From Clostridiales bacterium (GTDB taxonomy: Bacteria; Bacillota; Clostridia; Lachnospirales; WRAX01), in the NCBI GenBank assembly GCA_031277225.1, contig JAITMQ010000033.1, positions 1 through 32,093 on the forward strand: DNA of 32,093 nucleotides, read 5' to 3'. Each line of letters opens with the position of its first letter. The first letter of the stretch is position 1. Position numbers and translations under genes: made by a program. The notes beneath the pieces were generated by a model that saw nothing but the letters and a program-made list of their open reading frames with translations, ran no database searches and had not been told where the DNA came from. This document shows positions 25,005 to 32,015 of the stretch, piece by piece.

Positions 25005-25777
25005 CAGGGTCTGCCCCCTTTCATTCCGGAGCCCGCCTGGCCGCGGCCACCGCCGCCGCTTCGTCCGCCTCTGTCATTTCTGCGGCCTCTTCTTTCTTCC
25101 CTTGGCGCAGGTGGGATTTTTGGCTCTTCCGCCGCTGTTTTGCCCGGCAAAATTTCGCCTTTATAAACCCAAACTTTTACACCAAGCTTGCCATAGGTCG
25201 TGTCCGCTTCCGCAAAACCATAGTCAATGTCGGCGCGAAGGGTTTGCAGCGGAATTGTGCCTTCCGAATATGATTCGCTTCGCGCAATATCCGCGCCGCC
25301 CAAACGACCCGAAACCATGGTTTTAATGCCTTTTGCGCCAAATTTCATGCTGCGTGTCATGGCCTGCTTCATAGCACGCCTGAATGTAACACGATTTTCC
25401 AGCTGGCGCGCAATATCTTCAGCAACCAATTGGCCGGCAAGTTCCGGCCGCCTTACTTCTTGCACATCAATTGTGGCCTTTTGTTTGGGGTCTGCTACAA
25501 ATTTTTGAACGTCCCTTGCCAAATCTTCAATAGCCTTGCCGCTTCTGCCGATAACAATGCCGGGCTTGGCTGTATGCACGGTTACGCGAACCTTGCTTGA
25601 AGTGCGGGCAATAGTAATTTTTGACACGCCGGATAAAAAGAGTTTATTCTTAATGAATTTGCGAATTTTATGGTCTTCGACCAAAAGGTCTCCGAAACCT
25701 TTTTCGGCATACCAAACGCTGTCCCATTCTTTGTATATCCCAACTCTTAAACCGTGGGGATTAACCTTTTGTCCCAA
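25004..25777 (-). CDS. rpsC: 30S ribosomal protein S3 with Arg/Gly-rich tail
   Basis: A 257-aa protein: [19 protein letters not shown] at the start, a KH domain with [15 protein letters not shown], and the C-terminal conserved [18 protein letters not shown] 30-residue low-complexity tail rich in Arg and Gly ([16 protein letters not shown]) extends beyond the usual ~220 aa. It starts with TTG after AAGGCGGTG. S3 lines the mRNA entry channel. It is coupled to rplP by a one-base overlap (CTGATG). Confidence 0.96.
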   Translation of the reverse strand: MGQKVNPHGLRVGIYKEWDSVWYAEKGFGDLLVEDHKIRKFIKNKLFLSGVSKITIARTSSKVRVTVHTAKPGIVIGRSGKAIEDLARDVQKFVADPKQKATIDVQEVRRPELAGQLVAEDIARQLENRVTFRRAMKQAMTRSMKFGAKGIKTMVSGRLGGADIARSESYSEGTIPLQTLRADIDYGFAEADTTYGKLGVKVWVYKGEILPGKTAAEEPKIPPAPREERRGRRNDRGGRSGGGGRGQAGSGMKGGRP

Positions 25778-25792
25778 ATTTTCACCGCCTTT

Positions 25793-26197
25793 TTATTTTC
25801 TCTCATTTAAAATTACGGATATATGGCTGACTTTCCTCTCAATTCGATTGGCGCGGCCGCGCGCGCGAGCCCGCAGGCGCCATCTCGAATAATGACTGCT
25901 TCCGCGATTGGCATAAGCCGTTTCAACATACAAATCATCCGGATTTAAGCCCAAATTGTTTTCGGCATTTGCCACGGCGGAATTAAGCACTTTTAAAGCT
26001 ATCCGAGCACCCTCGCGAGGATTGTATAACAGCAATGCGCGAGCCTCCTCAATGCCTTTGCCCTTAATTTGATCCAGCACAATGCGCGCCTTTATATCGG
26101 AAATTCGGATATATTTGGCATGAGCCTGTGGCCGCCTGTCTTTATTGTCCTTATTGCGCTGTCTTTTATATTGTGTTCTACTCTCACCTTTAGGCAA
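25793..26197 (-). CDS. rplV: 50S ribosomal protein L22
   Basis: A 134-aa protein starting with TTG, 7 nt after AGGAGG. About 20 basic residues precede the usual start (PKGESRTQYKRQRNKDNKDR), so the N-terminus is extended. The core has IRISDIKARIVLDQIKGK and the end GRANRIERKVSHISVIL. L22 lines the nascent peptide tunnel. Confidence 0.95.
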   Translation of the reverse strand: MPKGESRTQYKRQRNKDNKDRRPQAHAKYIRISDIKARIVLDQIKGKGIEEARALLLYNPREGARIALKVLNSAVANAENNLGLNPDDLYVETAYANRGSSHYSRWRLRARARGRANRIERKVSHISVILNERK

Positions 26198-26212
26198 AAC
26201 ACTTCCTCCTTT

Positions 26213-26494
26213 CTATCGCGAACGCGAGCGACGCTCGTCTTTCGTGTGGCCGCGATATGTTCTTGTTTGGGCAAATTCTCCCAGCTTATGTCCAACCATG
26301 TCTTCGCTTATATACACGGGCACATGCCTGCGTCCGTCATGCACGGATATGGTATGGCCAATCATCTGTGGAAATATCGTAGAGCGTCTGCTCCATGTCT
26401 TAATAACATTTTTGCTGCCCGATTCGTTTTGTGCCTCGACCTTTTTAAGCAGGTGGTCGTCGGCGAATGGGCCTTTCTTTAAAGACCTTGCCAT
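26213..26494 (-). CDS. rpsS: 30S ribosomal protein S19
   Basis: A 93-aa protein ([43 protein letters not shown]). Two ATGs are in tandem; the second, at 26494, gives 6 nt spacing to AGGAGG and the canonical N-terminus. It lies in the 30S head. The SD is directly preceded by the repeat that ends the inserted effector-binding gene. Confidence 0.96.
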   Translation of the reverse strand: MARSLKKGPFADDHLLKKVEAQNESGSKNVIKTWSRRSTIFPQMIGHTISVHDGRRHVPVYISEDMVGHKLGEFAQTRTYRGHTKDERRSRSR

Positions 26495-26508
26495 CATTCT
26501 CCTCCTTT

Positions 26509-27009
26509 CTAATGGGCGACCGGGGCGGTCGCCCCTACTACAGGAATAACTATATCGATAAGTTGCGGGTCTTGCCCCATTCGGGCGTCATAATATTCAT
26601 AGGATATTTCGCCGCTCATCTCATAACCGCTGCCCTCAAGGCATTGAAACGATTGCGCCCAAGCCTCGACAACTTTATCAAGCGGGGTTTCAATTACAAG
26701 ATATTCGCCGGCGGGAATCTCGCAAACCGTCATTCCCGCGAAAGCGGGAATCCCCTCATCAACCTGCGTTTCGTCCGCAATTTCAACAGCGATAATGTAA
26801 TCCATATCGTTTTCGCCAGTCATTACGCAGATGCCATAATCGCCACAGCGTTTTTGAATATTGCGAAGATTGCCGACACGCTCGCCATCAAAGACACTTT
26901 GCCAGAAATCGCCAATGGGATTATTTTCGCTTCCGACCTCGGTCATGCCGGTTTTGAACACATAACCGGCGGTTTTAATGGAGTTTCGCTTCTCAATCTT
27001 AAAATTCAT
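26509..27009 (-). CDS. GyrI-like / Cass2-type effector-binding domain protein inserted in the S10 operon
   Basis: A 166-aa protein resembling the stand-alone effector-binding (GyrI-like, Cass2) fold: [11 protein letters not shown], then [13 protein letters not shown], then a final strand [10 protein letters not shown]. Such domains bind small cationic or hydrophobic ligands, alone or attached to AraC/MerR regulators; no HTH is present here. It begins 15 nt after the rplB stop with a weak G-rich SD. A copy of the ATTCCCGCGAAAGCGGGAAT repeat is inserted in frame (peptide GIPAFAGMT, residues 86-94), and the last residues VGATAPVAH come from the other hairpin repeat. The gene does not belong to the standard S10 operon. 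Confidence 0.82.
   Translation of the reverse strand: MNFKIEKRNSIKTAGYVFKTGMTEVGSENNPIGDFWQSVFDGERVGNLRNIQKRCGDYGICVMTGENDMDYIIAVEIADETQVDEGIPAFAGMTVCEIPAGEYLVIETPLDKVVEAWAQSFQCLEGSGYEMSGEISYEYYDARMGQDPQLIDIVIPVVGATAPVAH
26514..26538 (-). repeat. GTAGGGGCGACC hairpin repeat, copy read as the end of the effector-binding gene
   Basis: GTAGGGGCGACCGCCCCGGTCGCCC on the minus strand is translated as VGATAPVA, then CAT TAG ends the gene. The rpsS SD AAGGAGG begins 3 nt after the stop. Confidence 0.95.
26732..26751. repeat. ATTCCCGCGAAAGCGGGAAT palindrome inside a coding sequence
   Basis: A perfect copy of the palindrome seen at 4480-4499 lies within the effector-binding gene. Read on the minus strand it keeps the frame open and encodes IPAFAGM, placed in a probable loop between two beta strands. 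Confidence 0.93.
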
Positions 27010-27024
27010 CGGCGCAACCCCCCA

Positions 27025-27861
27025 TTATTTCCGCTTCTTACGACGGCTAACGATATATTTATCGCTTTGCTTATTCTTTTTGCGGGTTTTATAGCCAAGC
27101 GTAGGCTTGCCCCAAGGGGTTACGGGGGCATTGCGCCCAATCGGTGCTTTACCCTCGCCGCCGCCATGCGGGTGGTCATTCGGATTCATAACCGAACCGC
27201 GAACGGTCGGGCGAATTCCCATATGACGCTTGCGCCCCGCCTTGCCGATTTTAACCAGTTCATGGTCGCTATTGCCGACTGTTCCCATGGTTGCCCTGCA
27301 ATTTACGGGCACCATGCGCGTTTCGCCCGAAGGCAGACGAACCGTGGCAAATTTGCCTTCGCGCGCCATAAGTTGCGCAGAATTTCCGGCCGAGCGCACC
27401 ATTTGCGCGCCCTTGCCGGGCTTCATTTCGATATTGTGAATGGCGCTGCCAAGCGGAATATGCGTCATTGGCAGGCAATTGCCCACGCGCGGCTCTGCAT
27501 TTGGCCCATTCATCAATTTGTCGCCGACCTTAAGCCCCTGCGGAGCGATAATATAACGCTTTTCGCCGTCTGCATAGCTTAAAAGAGCTATATTGGCCGA
27601 GCGATTGGGGTCATATTCAATGGTTTTAACCGTGGCGACAATGTCGTCTTTTTGGCGTTTAAAATCAATAATGCGATATTTCTTTTTATGGCCGCCGCCG
27701 CGATGGCGAACGGTGATTAAGCCCCTATTATTGCGCCCCGAAAACTTCTTTAAATGCACGGTAAGCGATTTTTCCGGCTTATTTGTCGTAATTTCGGAAA
27801 AATCCAAACTCGTCATATGCCGTCTGGAGGGCGTATAGGGCCTATATCTACGAATTCCCAA
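27025..27861 (-). CDS. rplB: 50S ribosomal protein L2
   Basis: I place the start at TTG 27861 ([15 protein letters not shown]), 9 nt after GGAG; the track's TTG at 27870 directly abuts the SD and cannot be used well. This gives 278 aa, the normal length, and the standard N-terminus. Signatures include [16 protein letters not shown] and the C-terminal [22 protein letters not shown] with the conserved histidine for peptidyl transfer. It is followed not by rpsS but by the inserted effector-binding gene. Confidence 0.95.
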   Translation of the reverse strand: MGIRRYRPYTPSRRHMTSLDFSEITTNKPEKSLTVHLKKFSGRNNRGLITVRHRGGGHKKKYRIIDFKRQKDDIVATVKTIEYDPNRSANIALLSYADGEKRYIIAPQGLKVGDKLMNGPNAEPRVGNCLPMTHIPLGSAIHNIEMKPGKGAQMVRSAGNSAQLMAREGKFATVRLPSGETRMVPVNCRATMGTVGNSDHELVKIGKAGRKRHMGIRPTVRGSVMNPNDHPHGGGEGKAPIGRNAPVTPWGKPTLGYKTRKKNKQSDKYIVSRRKKRK

Positions 27862-27880
27862 TTTCTTCAACTCCTTTACC

Positions 27881-27906
27881 GGGCGACCGAGGGCGGTCGC
27901 CCCTAC
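27881..27906 (-). repeat. GTAGGGGCGACC hairpin repeat, copy between rplW and rplB
   Basis: GTAGGGGCGACCGCCCTCGGTCGCCC on the minus strand begins 2 nt after the TAA of rplW and ends 4 nt before the AAAGGAG of rplB. Confidence 0.95.
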
Positions 27907-27908
27907 GA

Positions 27909-28211
27909 TTACATGCCCTGGAAGATTTCAATGTCTTTGCTTTCGGGTGTCAGCTTCACAATGGCTTTTTTACGCCTTGGCGTAGTGCCGTATTTGAAAC
28001 TTCTTGTCCGCTTTTTCTTGCCGATAAGATTCATTGTGTTGACCTTTTCGACCTTTGTGCCTTCAAACATTTTCTCAACAGCCTCGCGCACCATATTTTT
28101 GGTGGCATTTGGATGTACATAGAAGGCATATTTTTTGTCCGCCATTTCATCCATGGATTTTTCGGTGATGACGGGCTTTAAGATAATGTCATAATACTTT
28201 AAGTCTGCCAT
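27909..28211 (-). CDS. rplW: 50S ribosomal protein L23
   Basis: A 100-aa protein ([41 protein letters not shown]). It sits at the peptide exit tunnel and docks trigger factor and SRP. It overlaps the rplD stop by one base (TAATG), so translation is coupled. Confidence 0.96.
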   Translation of the reverse strand: MADLKYYDIILKPVITEKSMDEMADKKYAFYVHPNATKNMVREAVEKMFEGTKVEKVNTMNLIGKKKRTRSFKYGTTPRRKKAIVKLTPESKDIEIFQGM

Positions 28212-28828
28212 TATGCATACACCTCCTGAATCTTCTCCACGGCTTCTTTTGTCATGACCAAATTGTCGTGTTTCAAAATATCGTAGACATTTATAGTGTT
28301 GACCCCTGCGGTCTTAACCCCGGGAATATTTCTGGCGGAAAGCACTTCTTTACTGCTGTCTTCACCCAGCACAATAAGCGGCTTACGCGCATTTATATTG
28401 CCGAGAACCTTAACCATTTCCTTGGTTTTGGCATTGTCCAGCCTAAGCTCGTCCAACACCAAAATTTTGCCATTTTGCGCCTTGCTGGACAATACAGACT
28501 TAAGCGCCAAACGCTTTACTTTTTTATTGAGTTTAAATGAATAATCTCTTGGTTTTGGGGCAAAAACCACGCCGCCGCCTCTCCATTGCGGAGCGCGAAT
28601 TGTGCCTTGACGCGAACGCCCCGTGCCTTTTTGCGGTCTGGGCTTTGCGCCGCCGCCGCGAACCTCGCCGCGGGTTTTGGCCGACTTTGTGCCTTGACGC
28701 TGATTTGCCAAATATTGCACAACCGCCAAATGCACCACATCTTCATTGGGCTTTACGCCGAAAACCTCGTCGTCAAGCTCTAATTTTCCAACTATAGAGC
28801 CATCCATTTTATATAAATCAACAATCAC
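28211..28828 (-). CDS. rplD: 50S ribosomal protein L4
   Basis: A 205-aa protein starting with GTG after AAGGAGG. The extended loop (KTRGEVRGGGAKPRPQKGTG, then QGTIRAPQWRGGG) that lines the exit tunnel is present. In E. coli L4 represses the S10 operon; whether the leader here responds to L4 is unknown. Confidence 0.96.
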   Translation of the reverse strand: MIVDLYKMDGSIVGKLELDDEVFGVKPNEDVVHLAVVQYLANQRQGTKSAKTRGEVRGGGAKPRPQKGTGRSRQGTIRAPQWRGGGVVFAPKPRDYSFKLNKKVKRLALKSVLSSKAQNGKILVLDELRLDNAKTKEMVKVLGNINARKPLIVLGEDSSKEVLSARNIPGVKTAGVNTINVYDILKHDNLVMTKEAVEKIQEVYA

Positions 28829-28849
28829 GCGAATCCTCCTTCCCTATTG

Positions 28850-29524
28850 CTATTTATTCTTAGTCGTATTCTTAATGCTGACAAGTGAGCCGCGCGGGCC
28901 GGGAACAGCACCCTTTACCAAAAGCAAATTGCGTTCGCCATCTGCCCTAACCACGGTTAAATTCGCCACGGTTACACGCTCATTGCCCATATGTCCGGCC
29001 ATTGGCTTGCCTTTGCGAACGCGGGCGGGCGTTGTACCGGGACCCATAGAACCCAGCGCGCGATGATGCTTAGAACCGTGAGATTCGGGGCCGCGTCCAT
29101 AATTGTGGCGTTTAATTGCGCCTTGGAAGCCCTTGCCCTTTGAAGTTCCCGTAACATCAACCTTGTCGCCCTCGGCGAAAATATCGGCCGTAATCTCTGC
29201 GCCAACTTCATAGCTGTCCACATCTTCTAATCTAAATTCCCTTAGATATTTTTTATAGGCGGTTAATCCCGCTTTGTCAAATTGCCCCTTGTCGGGCTTA
29301 TTAAGGTAGACATTTCCGCGCTTATTCGTGCGGGCATCCTTAAAAGCCACTTTAATGGCGGCATATCCGTCATTTTCAACGGTCTTTTTCTGCACAACCA
29401 CACATGGCCCTGCCTCAATCACCGTAACGGGCACAAGTTCGCCATTTTCGGCAAAAACCTGCGTCATGCCAATCTTGCGGCCGAGAATCGCCTTTTTTGG
29501 CTTCAATAAATTTCTAGTTACCAT
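28850..29524 (-). CDS. rplC: 50S ribosomal protein L3
   Basis: A 224-aa protein ([64 protein letters not shown]). Its loop reaches the peptidyl transferase centre. The ATG at 29524 has GGAGG with 6-7 nt spacing and adds a few residues (VTRNLLKP) before the usual start. Confidence 0.96.
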   Translation of the reverse strand: MVTRNLLKPKKAILGRKIGMTQVFAENGELVPVTVIEAGPCVVVQKKTVENDGYAAIKVAFKDARTNKRGNVYLNKPDKGQFDKAGLTAYKKYLREFRLEDVDSYEVGAEITADIFAEGDKVDVTGTSKGKGFQGAIKRHNYGRGPESHGSKHHRALGSMGPGTTPARVRKGKPMAGHMGNERVTVANLTVVRADGERNLLLVKGAVPGPRGSLVSIKNTTKNK

Positions 29525-29568
29525 ATTTTTCCTCCTTCAGCGGAACGCTTAGCTTGCGTTCATGAAAT

Positions 29569-29886
29569 TTACATAATTTTCACGGTAATCCCTACGCCTT
29601 CGGGTAGGTCTAAGCGACCCAGCGCATCGACTAGTTTTTGGGTTGCGCCCGAAATGTCGATTAGGCGTTTGTGGGTGCGCTGCTCAAATTGCTCTCTCGA
29701 GTCTTTGTATTTGTGCACAGCGCGCAAAATTGTGATAACTTCGCGCCTTGTCGGCATTGGAATCGGCCCTTTAACGGTTGCGCCGTTGCGCTTGGCCGTT
29801 TCAATAATTTGCGCCACGGACTGGTCTATAATCTTATGGTCATAGGCCTTGAGGCAAATTCGCATCTTATTACTCTTCTCTGCCAC
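29569..29886 (-). CDS. rpsJ: 30S ribosomal protein S10
   Basis: A 105-aa protein ([44 protein letters not shown]). Besides its role in the 30S head it is NusE in antitermination complexes. It starts with GTG after AAGGAGG (6 nt), giving 7 residues before the internal ATG; the GTG has the better SD position. It is the first gene behind the cluster promoter. Confidence 0.96.
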   Translation of the reverse strand: MAEKSNKMRICLKAYDHKIIDQSVAQIIETAKRNGATVKGPIPMPTRREVITILRAVHKYKDSREQFEQRTHKRLIDISGATQKLVDALGRLDLPEGVGITVKIM

Positions 29887-30065
29887 TTTGTTTCCTCCTT
29901 AATATGGTATATTGTGTGTCCGTGGTGTTACACGCACCCGTGTGTTTCATATAGGGGTCATGCACATCACAGGGATTTAATACCCTCTCGCTCCCCGGAA
30001 AAACCCTGCAAGCCTTTTAAAACTCGCAAGCAACCTCCCGATTCACAGCTTAGATGTCGCACACA
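29887..30065 (-). promoter_or_regulatory. 5' leader of the S10-spc-alpha cluster
   Basis: About 180 nt separate the predicted transcription start from the rpsJ GTG. The leader contains repeated GCTTGC, a small AGGG/CCCT stem, and ACAC/GTGT and GGTG/CACC pairings just before the SD. No gene is seen. A leader this long before rpsJ fits autoregulation by a ribosomal protein such as L4, but I cannot match it to a known leader family. Confidence 0.45.
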
Positions 30066-30072
30066 AGAAACT

Positions 30073-30101
30073 ATTATATACCAATCCAAAACCATTGTCA
30101 A
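30073..30101 (-). promoter_or_regulatory. Consensus promoter of the S10-spc-alpha cluster
   Basis: On the minus strand TTGACA (30096-30101), 17-bp spacer, TATAAT (30073-30078): a perfect sigma-A promoter, with an A/T-rich stretch upstream that could serve as an UP element. It is the only strong promoter I noticed for the ribosomal genes, though I did not scan every internal spacer. Confidence 0.88.
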
Positions 30102-30215
30102 GGGTTTTTTTCGGTTTTTTTGAAAAAATTTTGCGGCCACAATCTCTTGTCGAAATTTTTTGTTAAAAAATGGTTCTGGGGCGACATGTATTTCCAATTT
30201 TTGGCAGTTGGATTG

Positions 30216-30224
30216 TGCTATACT
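30216..30224 (+). promoter_or_regulatory. Extended -10 promoter of the LysM protein gene
   Basis: TGC-TATACT forms an extended -10 element; no good -35 box is found at 16-18 bp. The SD AGGAGG precedes the ATG at 30261. Confidence 0.5.
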
Positions 30225-30260
30225 GCCTTTAGGGACAAGTTTAGAACTAGGAGGAATATT

Positions 30261-31529
30261 ATGAAGAATTTCGAATTACCCACAAATATCAGGCAAATCG
30301 GCACTATGGGCGAGGGTCTGAAAATATATGTGGAAGACTATGTTTGCTCATATTTGCGGCAATTTGCGGAAAGCAAAAGCCCTGCGGAAAAGGTTGCGTT
30401 TTTGGTGGGCAAATATATGGTGATTGACGGCGCGCCACATGCTTTTGTAAGCGGCGCAATTTTGGGGAAACACAGCAAATTCCAGGACAATATGGAAAGT
30501 TTTACGGACGAGTCCTATGAATATGCCGAGGAACAGCTTGCCAAATATTTCCCGGGCAGCGAAATTATCGGCTGGATGCAGTCCCAGCCCGGCTATGGCG
30601 TCTATCTCAATCCGTCCTATGCCGACTATCACATGGCCAATTTCACCCGCCCCTACAATCTGCTTTTCGTCATGGACCCCGCCGAAAAACTCAATCTTTT
30701 TTACACTTGGAATAAAGAAATGAGCGGAATGGACGAAGTTTCGGGCTATTTTGTGTATTATGACCAAAATAAGGGAATGCAGGATTATATGAATGACAAC
30801 AGGATTAATCGCGCGCGCGCCGTGCCTAAGACAAAGGACGAGGCCGCCGAGCCCATCCCGCGCCTGCGCCCCTTTAACGAGCCTAAGCCCGCCGGCCGCG
30901 ACTCTCGTCCGATGGGCGGCGTTAAAACCACTCCCTTGGGTCTTGGCGAAAAAAAGGCCGGGCGCAGCGTTGAAGACATGCGCCGCCTGTCGAATTTGCT
31001 GGTGGGGCTTTGTGCGGTTTTGTTTATCACAAGTTTTATTTTGGGCGCGGGCCTTTTGCAAAGCGATGGGCGAATTTCCGCCTTGGAAGATGCTATAATT
31101 ACTATGGATTCAAATAATTTGATTATCGCAGACCAAATTAGGCAATTAGTGGCAGCCCCCGTATTCGCGCCCGGCGAATTTGCCGACGCGGGCACACAGC
31201 CAACCGAGCCGCCGCCCGAAGTCCTAACCCCGCCGCCACAGCCGCCAATCGAAACGCCGCCCGAAACGCCTCCGCCAACCGAAGCCCCTACCGAAGCCCC
31301 AACAGAAGCACCAACCGAGCCGCCGCCGCCGCTTGAAACCACGCCAACAGGCCTTGCGCTGGCAAATGTCCCCGAAACCTATACAATACAGCCGGGCGAC
31401 TCACTTTTGCAAATCAGCCGCCGTTTCTTCGGCGATGTCGGCATGGTTGAACGCATTATGGAATTAAATGGAATAGAAGACCCCAATAGAATCAATATAG
31501 GGCAGGTAATAATCCTGCCGAGAGAATAA
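30261..31529 (+). CDS. Membrane protein with degenerate JAMM/MPN-like domain and C-terminal LysM
   Basis: The start is the ATG at 30261 (MKNFELPTNIRQIG) after AGGAGG; 422 aa. Residues about 20-150 look like an MPN/JAB domain: EIIGWMQSQPGYGVYLNP aligns with the GWYHSHPGYG core, but both metal-binding histidines are Gln, so it should be catalytically dead. A disordered linker leads to one transmembrane helix (245-266), a Pro/Thr/Glu-rich spacer (about 313-362) with PTEA repeats, and a LysM domain (373-420, YTIQPGDSLLQISRRFFGD). The MPN-like part should be inside the cell and the LysM outside, bound to peptidoglycan. Function is unknown. Confidence 0.85.
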   Translation: MKNFELPTNIRQIGTMGEGLKIYVEDYVCSYLRQFAESKSPAEKVAFLVGKYMVIDGAPHAFVSGAILGKHSKFQDNMESFTDESYEYAEEQLAKYFPGSEIIGWMQSQPGYGVYLNPSYADYHMANFTRPYNLLFVMDPAEKLNLFYTWNKEMSGMDEVSGYFVYYDQNKGMQDYMNDNRINRARAVPKTKDEAAEPIPRLRPFNEPKPAGRDSRPMGGVKTTPLGLGEKKAGRSVEDMRRLSNLLVGLCAVLFITSFILGAGLLQSDGRISALEDAIITMDSNNLIIADQIRQLVAAPVFAPGEFADAGTQPTEPPPEVLTPPPQPPIETPPETPPPTEAPTEAPTEAPTEPPPPLETTPTGLALANVPETYTIQPGDSLLQISRRFFGDVGMVERIMELNGIEDPNRINIGQVIILPRE

Positions 31530-31531
31530 AC

Positions 31532-31554
31532 AAAAACCGCCTTCGGGCGGTTTT
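31532..31554 (+). terminator. Terminator of the LysM protein gene
   Basis: AAAACCGCC-TTCG-GGCGGTTTT starts 2-3 nt after the stop codon: a stable UUCG-type tetraloop stem followed by a T run. Confidence 0.88.
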
Positions 31555-31766
31555 AGGCTGTAGGTAAAGCCGGGGGTAGTGCGCGGTGCTGCGCACTAGC
31601 TAAAGCCGTGAGCCAGACCGAAGGTCTGCGCACGGCGGAATGTTGGCAATCTCGTAGCCGTGCGCGGCGCTTCGCGCTGGCTCTTAAGGCGTAGCCAGAG
31701 CGAAGCTCTGCGCCACGCCGCATAGTGGCATCACCATTGTCATTACTCTAAACCGCCTTCGGGCGG
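31535..31766. repeat. Structured non-coding segment with two tandem hairpin units
   Basis: No gene is seen. The segment is bounded by identical 16-nt copies of AACCGCCTTCGGGCGG (31535-31550, 31751-31766). Inside are two units about 82 bp apart, each with a GC-rich hairpin followed by a longer one. Unit A: TAGTGCGC/GCGCACTA, then GCCGTG-agc-CAGACC-GAA-GGTCTG-cg-CACGGC. Unit B: GCGCG/CGCGC, then GGCGT-CAGAGC-GAA-GCTCTG-ACGCC. Stem changes between the units are compensated on both sides, which suggests selection for structure. Confidence 0.75.
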
Positions 31767-31768
31767 CT

Positions 31769-31944
31769 TAGGGAGTGTTAACATAAAGCTGTTGTGCGTC
31801 TTTTCGGACGATATTTCCGCCACTCTTGCGACGACGACGGGCAAAATTCTTGCGTGCCTTTGGGCACGCGGCGAATTTCACCTCCTTGATTGGCGAAAAA
31901 TCGTTCCGAAAATCCGCACAACCCATTTATGTTAACACGCCCTA
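31769..31944. mobile_element. MITE-like element with 18-bp terminal inverted repeats
   Basis: AGGGAGTGTTAACATAAA (31770-31787) and TTTATGTTAACACGCCCT (31926-31943) are inverted copies with one mismatch, enclosing about 140 bp without a convincing gene. Both outer edges carry TA, which fits a TA target duplication of the IS630/mariner type. The minus-strand ORF that covers it has no SD and is probably not a gene. Confidence 0.75.
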
Positions 31945-31980
31945 GCTTTTTAGAAAGGCCGAGGACAGCGGCACAAGGTG

Positions 31981-32009
31981 TGGACAAACAACACTTAATA
32001 TGATATAAT
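31981..32009 (+). promoter_or_regulatory. Promoter of the transposase-like gene
   Basis: TGGACA (31981-31986), 17-bp spacer, TATAAT (32004-32009). The predicted start of transcription coincides with the ATG at 32016, and no SD is present, so the mRNA may be leaderless. Confidence 0.65.
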
Positions 32010-32015
32010 AACTAC

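Noticed and set aside
26467-27582. 371-aa plus-strand ORF opposite rplB and the effector-binding gene
   Set aside because: It is antisense to two well-supported genes, has no SD, and its sequence is explained by codon bias of the opposite strand and by the palindromic repeat.
31778-31987. 69-aa minus-strand ORF covering the MITE-like element
   Set aside because: It has no convincing SD, and its frame runs through the terminal inverted repeats; the DNA is better explained as a non-coding mobile element.
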